Made by a program: the position numbers and the translations under genes. Below the pieces are notes generated by a model. That model was not told the DNA's origin and did not search any database. It was given only the letters and a program-made list of their open reading frames with translations. DNA of 47,232 bases from Planctomicrobium piriforme (lineage in GTDB: Bacteria; Planctomycetota; Planctomycetia; Planctomycetales; Planctomycetaceae), in the NCBI GenBank assembly GCA_945861445.1, contig CAMAVF010000006.1, forward strand, positions 1-47,232, in the 5' to 3' direction. Each line of letters starts with the position of its first letter. The stretch's first letter is position 1. Shown here one piece after another: positions 43,722 through 47,232 of this stretch.

Positions 43722-44240
43722 ATGTTAGAGCCAGCATACGAAATACCAGACAGTTATGAAACATTGGATGAGTTGGTCATGAAACTTTCAACGCTCATCA
43801 TCACCATCAACGCTGACATTGATTCGGACTGCGGTTGCTTGATCGAACTTTTGGATACAAGTGACCCAGACTTCATCAAATTCGAGAAGTTGCCAGCCGC
43901 CGGAATCTCATCGATCAAAAAGATTTCTGAAGCCTTCGAACGCTCATCAACAACAGATCATGATGACAACGCAGAAATCAAACGGGAATTCTGGCGATTC
44001 CTGATGCATCAGTTACGGGTTCGTGCTGACACGCTAAAGGCAAGTAGTCTGGCCCGAGAGAAGCCAAATTCTCGCGACGGCAACTTCTCATTGGTAAGTC
44101 AGGCAGGGGAGCTCGCACAATTATCCGACCTCATTGACCAATGCGATGGCTGGGAAAGGGCTCCGGGAAGAATAGAGCCTGACTCCACAAACGTATCCAG
44201 TTCACTCAAGAATGATGCAGTGCCTTCAATGGTGGCCTGA
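43722..44240 (+). CDS. Hypothetical helical acidic protein
   Basis: The ATG at 43722 is preceded by AGGAG ten bases upstream. The 172-residue product is acidic and helical (YETLDELVMKLSTLIITINADIDSD, FIKFEKLPAAGISSIKKISEAF, FWRFLMHQLRVRADTLKASS), with no membrane segment or known motif. A hairpin (44264-44293) separates it from the next gene. It is part of the chain of small genes on the plus strand; function is unknown. Confidence 0.55.
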   Translation: MLEPAYEIPDSYETLDELVMKLSTLIITINADIDSDCGCLIELLDTSDPDFIKFEKLPAAGISSIKKISEAFERSSTTDHDDNAEIKREFWRFLMHQLRVRADTLKASSLAREKPNSRDGNFSLVSQAGELAQLSDLIDQCDGWERAPGRIEPDSTNVSSSLKNDAVPSMVA

Positions 44241-44263
44241 TCACACGTAATCGAGATTGACCG

Positions 44264-44293
44264 GGTTACCCTCGTATTCCAACGAGGGGAACC
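44264..44293 (+). promoter_or_regulatory. Hairpin upstream of the second RHH-like gene
   Basis: CCCTCGT and ACGAGGG form a perfect 7-bp stem around ATTCCA; after one mismatch GGTT and AACC extend it. No T tract follows. It lies 34 bases before the TTG start at 44327 and might be a weak terminator, an operator or an RNA regulatory element. Confidence 0.45.
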
Positions 44294-44326
44294 TGTTCGA
44301 CGCAATAGGCTGACGAGGGTGAAGTC

Positions 44327-44548
44327 TTGCAAACAAACGCGACAGAGACTCATTTGCGGACAATCAATGTCGAGGTTCCAGAGCCGGTCTACTGGCACGT
44401 TCGACGATGTGCCACGGAATCCCGGATGAGCATGAAGGAATTCATGGCCGAATTCTGCCTGACAGCAACTCCTGTCAATTCTGGCAAGGCCCCAAGTATT
44501 CCGAACACTGGTTCGGGTAATACCACAACCCAAGAGTCCCAACCATGA
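44327..44548 (+). CDS. Second small ribbon-helix-helix-like protein
   Basis: The start is a TTG at 44327 with GAGGGTGA seven bases upstream. The 73-residue product reads LRTINVEVPEPVYWHVRRCATESRM split into a beta strand (INVEVP) and helix, then MSMKEFMAEFCLTA as second helix and a Ser/Thr/Asn tail. This is the ribbon-helix-helix outline and parallels the protein at 42513 (VPE, HV, A, S, EF/EY at equivalent places). The next gene starts inside its stop (ATGA at 44545-44548), so the two are translationally coupled. Confidence 0.55.
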   Translation: MQTNATETHLRTINVEVPEPVYWHVRRCATESRMSMKEFMAEFCLTATPVNSGKAPSIPNTGSGNTTTQESQP

Positions 44549-44997
44549 ACAGCAACACCGAAAACTCAATGCTCAGCCGACTCGCCAACGCCTATCAGCT
44601 TCCGGTCAAGTATCTGACCAACGTTCCCATCATATTCCGAGTGGATGATCGCGACTGCGACAGTTACCTTGGGTTCTGCAACATTCACCTGAAGCTGTCC
44701 GATCCCCAGGGCGACAAGTTTGTCCTGACCCTGGACAACGTACCTTGCGACGACGACGTGAAAGCCATTGCGGGGGAACTGGGTGGAAGCTGGCAGTCAT
44801 CCCGCACCGGCGAGCGTCTGACCCTGAACCTATCAGCCTCCGACAGCACCGGCATCAGGCAACTGGCAAAAGCCATCCGCCAATTGGTTGGTCGTGGCCG
44901 CCGCTACCTGGACCCCAACTGGAAGTGGATCGCCCCCCGGACCGCCAAATCACTCGAACGACTGGCCAAAGTCCTCCCCAAATCAAGGAGAGGGTGA
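44545..44997 (+). CDS. Hypothetical protein coupled to the RHH-like gene
   Basis: The 150-residue product starts at the ATG overlapping the previous stop. It reads MLSRLANAYQLPVKYLTNVPIIFRVDD, then LKLSDPQGDKFVLTLDNVPCDDDV, RLTLNLSASDSTGIRQLAKAIRQLVGRGRRYLDPNW and a basic helical end. It is a soluble alpha/beta protein with no recognised family. Coupling to a small putative DNA-binding protein suggests they act together, possibly in maintenance of the element. The DUF932 gene follows after 81 bases. Confidence 0.62.
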   Translation: MNSNTENSMLSRLANAYQLPVKYLTNVPIIFRVDDRDCDSYLGFCNIHLKLSDPQGDKFVLTLDNVPCDDDVKAIAGELGGSWQSSRTGERLTLNLSASDSTGIRQLAKAIRQLVGRGRRYLDPNWKWIAPRTAKSLERLAKVLPKSRRG

Positions 44998-45078
44998 TGG
45001 CAGGCTAACGAGTGGTTTTCCGTTCCACGGGGTAGTGAGCTTAGTTCCAGAACATTTCCCCTACCGGAGAATCAACGA

Positions 45079-46056
45079 ATGGCTCACGAATTGGCGACCA
45101 CAAATGGACGGGCGGCGATGGCCTATTTTGGCGATACGCCGTGGCACAGGCTGGGGACGAGGCTGGAAAACCCAGCCACTGCCGCAGAGGCAATCGAAGG
45201 GGCGGGGCTCGACTACGAAGCCGAGTTGACCCGCATGACCACCGTGGATGATATCCCGGTGCCCAACCGACTGGCCGTGGTGCGAAGCGACAATCGACAG
45301 ATTCTCGGCACCGTTGGAACCAGTTATGTTCCTGTCCAGAACCGCCAGGCCTTCGGATTCCTTGACGCTGTCGTGGCGGATGGCAGTCTGCGATACCACA
45401 CGGCCGGGGCACTCGGGAAAGGTGAACGGGTCTGGATGCTGGCGAAACTGCCCGATGATATCCGGGTGAAGAACTCGGATGATGTCACGGAGAAGTATTT
45501 GCTCCTGTCCAATTCCCACGATGGGAGTTCGTCCCTGAGAGTCCATTTCACTCCAATCCGGGTCGTCTGTGCCAATACCCTGGCCATTGCCGCCAGGAAC
45601 GGCCGAGGGCAAGGGGTTTCCATCATTCACAAGGGTGACCTTGTCGCAAAGGTCCATCAGGCTCAGCAAGTCCTGGGACTGGCGAAGCGGTTCTACGACG
45701 ATGCCGAAGAGCAAATTGATCAGTTGGCCCGGCACTATCCCAGCCTGCGTCAACTGGAAGAATACTTCCGGCAGGTCTACCCGGACTCCCCCGACGGAGA
45801 ATCTTCCCGGACGAAGAACGTGCGGCAGGAGATGCTCCGGCTGTTTGAACACGGGATCGGCCACGACATGCCGGAGATCCGGCACACGACCTGGACGGCC
45901 TTGAACGCGGTCACCGAATACGTGGACCACTACCGCTCGACTCGTGGCAAAACAACAACTGAGCGGGCCAGCAACCGGCTGGAATCCGCTTGGTTTGGGT
46001 CGGGAGCCCGGTTGAAGGAACGAGCCTGGGAATTGGCCCTGCAGATGGCGACCTGA
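45079..46056 (+). CDS. DUF932 phage/plasmid-like protein
   Basis: The product is 325 residues; CGGAGAA lies nine bases before the ATG. It matches the DUF932 phage/plasmid-like family (TIGR03299 type): MAHELATTNGRAAMAYFGDTPWH, RLGTRLENPATAAEAIEGAGLD, VVRSDNRQILGTVGTSYVPVQN, LLLSNSHDGSSSLRVHFTPIRVVCANTLA and a helical C-terminus with RTKNVRQEM and WTALNAVTEYVDHYRS. Members are common on plasmids, integrative elements and phages and have no established activity. Its presence supports a mobile origin for this end of the window. It converges on the truncated helicase, whose stop lies ten bases beyond its own. Confidence 0.87.
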   Translation: MAHELATTNGRAAMAYFGDTPWHRLGTRLENPATAAEAIEGAGLDYEAELTRMTTVDDIPVPNRLAVVRSDNRQILGTVGTSYVPVQNRQAFGFLDAVVADGSLRYHTAGALGKGERVWMLAKLPDDIRVKNSDDVTEKYLLLSNSHDGSSSLRVHFTPIRVVCANTLAIAARNGRGQGVSIIHKGDLVAKVHQAQQVLGLAKRFYDDAEEQIDQLARHYPSLRQLEEYFRQVYPDSPDGESSRTKNVRQEMLRLFEHGIGHDMPEIRHTTWTALNAVTEYVDHYRSTRGKTTTERASNRLESAWFGSGARLKERAWELALQMAT

Positions 46057-46065
46057 TCGGGGCCG

Positions 46066-47109
46066 TCAGGTTTCACTGTTCGGGTTCAGCAAGCCTCTGT
46101 TGACGTTCTCCTTCCAGCTCTTCAGAGCCTTCAGTGACAGTCGATGCAGTTCCTGGCGCGACGGCAGACCTCCTTGAGGAATGATGCCGTCCACTGCTGC
46201 ATCGGCGAGGGTTTGTTTGTACTCAATGCAGCGAAGTCGCAGATCATCCCATGACCATTGACCGGCTCGCTCCTCCCGGAGTGTGACCTGCGGAATGATC
46301 ACCTCGACCTTGTGGAACTTCGACCCCTGTCGCCACAGGCGTCCTACGATCTGCTCGTATTCCGCGTGTGACCAGGGCAACGTCAGGAAGACGAGCCGGT
46401 CCAACAAGAACTGCAATCCATCGACTCCTGTTCCAATCGGAGCTGAACCAATCAGCACATCGACTCGCCCCTCTCCAAATGCGTTCTTGAAGTCTTCGAG
46501 TGAGATCCGCTCCTTGCCAGTAAAGGTTGCCACTTGCAGTCCCAATTGCTCCACGGCTTTTTTCACCGGCTCGACAATCTCATCGACATACTGAGTGTAG
46601 ATCAGCGTCCCACGTCGCACCCATTCTCCCAAATGCTGAAGTTTCGCTTCCAGAAGCGTCTGTTCCATAAGCAACAGGTCCTTGGGACGAAGGTTTTCCA
46701 ATCGTGGGAGCAACGACTGACCATCGATCGTCACAGTCTGCTTGATGAGTTGCTGCTCGTACTTTGGAACGAAGCGGATACCGTGCTCTCGAAGATGGAG
46801 ATGAACCCCCACGGCGTTGGCCGTACTCGCTCCAACTTGAATTCTTGAAAAGTCACGCTCCGGCCACAGGAGCGTCAAAACATTCACGGCTTCTCGCAAA
46901 TTGTTCACAACGGGCGTCGCCGACATGGCCAGGATTCTGAGGTCGGAGTTCTTATTCAGGGCTTTGGCAATCAGTTCATCGACATTCTGACGCCGTTGGG
47001 ACTTCCTCGACTCCGACTGATGCCGCTGTCGGGCGAATTGAACCTCGTCCAGGACGATGAAGTCGATAGGGGCTTGCTCAGTGATACGAGCGATAAAGTC
47101 GCTGGTGTA
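46066..47109 (-). pseudogene. SNF2/DEAD-type helicase, N-terminus removed by an insertion
   Basis: About 348 codons remain. They open in the middle of the first helicase domain: YTSDFIARITEQ, IDFIVLDEVQFARQ (Walker B, DEVQ) and RILAMSATPVVNN (motif III). The second domain follows (LIYTQYVDEIV; VDVLIGSAPIGTGVDGLQF, motif V; HAEYEQIVGRLWRQGSK, motif VI), with a helical tail ending SWKENVNRGLLN. The ATP-binding Walker A part is missing. The break at 47109/47110 coincides with the first base of a TGGCGACAATTAGA repeat. Without Walker A it cannot hydrolyse ATP. It probably belonged to the same plasmid-like element as the DUF932 gene. Confidence 0.75.
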
Positions 47110-47232
47110 TGGCGACAATTAGATTTCCCGTTGGCGACAATTAGAATTCCCGGTTTGGACGCAGCAGATTGGTCTTGAGACGAGAATGGCAATTTTCCGA
47201 ACGGCGGACGATTGCGATGACTCAGGATGTCC
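47110..47232 (+). mobile_element. Left end of an IS21-like element (runs off the window)
   Basis: Two 21-base direct repeats differing at one base lie at 47110-47130 and 47132-47152, each beginning TGGCGACAATTAGA and ending TTCCCG. IS21-family ends carry such multiple repeats beginning with TG. The helicase homology stops exactly at the first repeat. An ATG at 47217 (M-T-Q-D-V) could be the start of its transposase gene, but only five codons are visible. Confidence 0.6.

Noticed and set aside
45061-45930. 289-codon minus-strand frame opposite the DUF932 gene
   Set aside because: Antisense to a recognised family protein with a good ribosome binding site; no motif of its own.

Overview
The window looks like a piece of a planctomycete chromosome. 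The evidence is the family content: a planctomycete-type secreted pair (DUF1549/DUF1553 protein with a cytochrome c motif, followed by a DUF1501 protein with a Tat motif), a giant Ser/Thr kinase fused to WD40 repeats, an FHA/PQQ-propeller membrane protein, high G+C, and short dispersed palindromic repeats. I could not assign a genus. I saw no rRNA, tRNA or CRISPR array.

Region 1 (1 to about 23.9 kb) is mostly intact core sequence. A minus-strand run reads trxB (thioredoxin reductase), an M24 aminopeptidase and ptsI (PTS enzyme I). Divergent from it, an extended -10 promoter precedes a three-gene plus-strand operon joined by two ATGA overlaps. It encodes an FHA-transmembrane-TPR-PQQ propeller protein, a TPR/solute-binding-protein-5 fusion and a secreted protein of unknown function. 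The second and third genes carry palindromic repeats inserted in frame just ahead of their signal peptides. A nuclease-like hypothetical, a lactonase-family propeller, the scar of a type I restriction-modification locus (with an antitoxin-like gene and a broken PIN toxin), the DUF1501/DUF1549-1553 pair and the kinase-WD40 gene follow.

Region 2 (about 23.9 to 39.4 kb) is an accessory island built from mobile DNA. It holds a Ca2+/H+ antiporter missing both ends, a truncated IS701-like transposase whose ribosome binding site lies in a hairpin, and a complete AbiEi/AbiEii type IV toxin-antitoxin pair. Two diverged copies of an integrase-core transposase lie in direct orientation 9 kb apart. Between them are a MazEF pair with a palindromic operator, umuDC, the C-terminal third of a DarB-like helicase/methylase, an unknown 408-residue protein and an intact tyrosine recombinase. 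An orphan DUF1778 antitoxin and a DUF1016 fragment follow the second transposase copy.

Region 3 (about 39.2 to 47.2 kb) resembles an integrated plasmid or conjugative element. A 400-base stretch crowded with palindromes, several containing GTGAC, precedes a P-loop ATPase resembling primase-helicases, a strong terminator, a chain of small unrecognised genes (two resembling ribbon-helix-helix proteins), a DUF932 plasmid/phage-like protein and an SNF2-type helicase. The helicase is cut at its N-terminus by what looks like the end of an IS21-family element running off the right edge.

All family names are from memory and by eye; no database search was possible.
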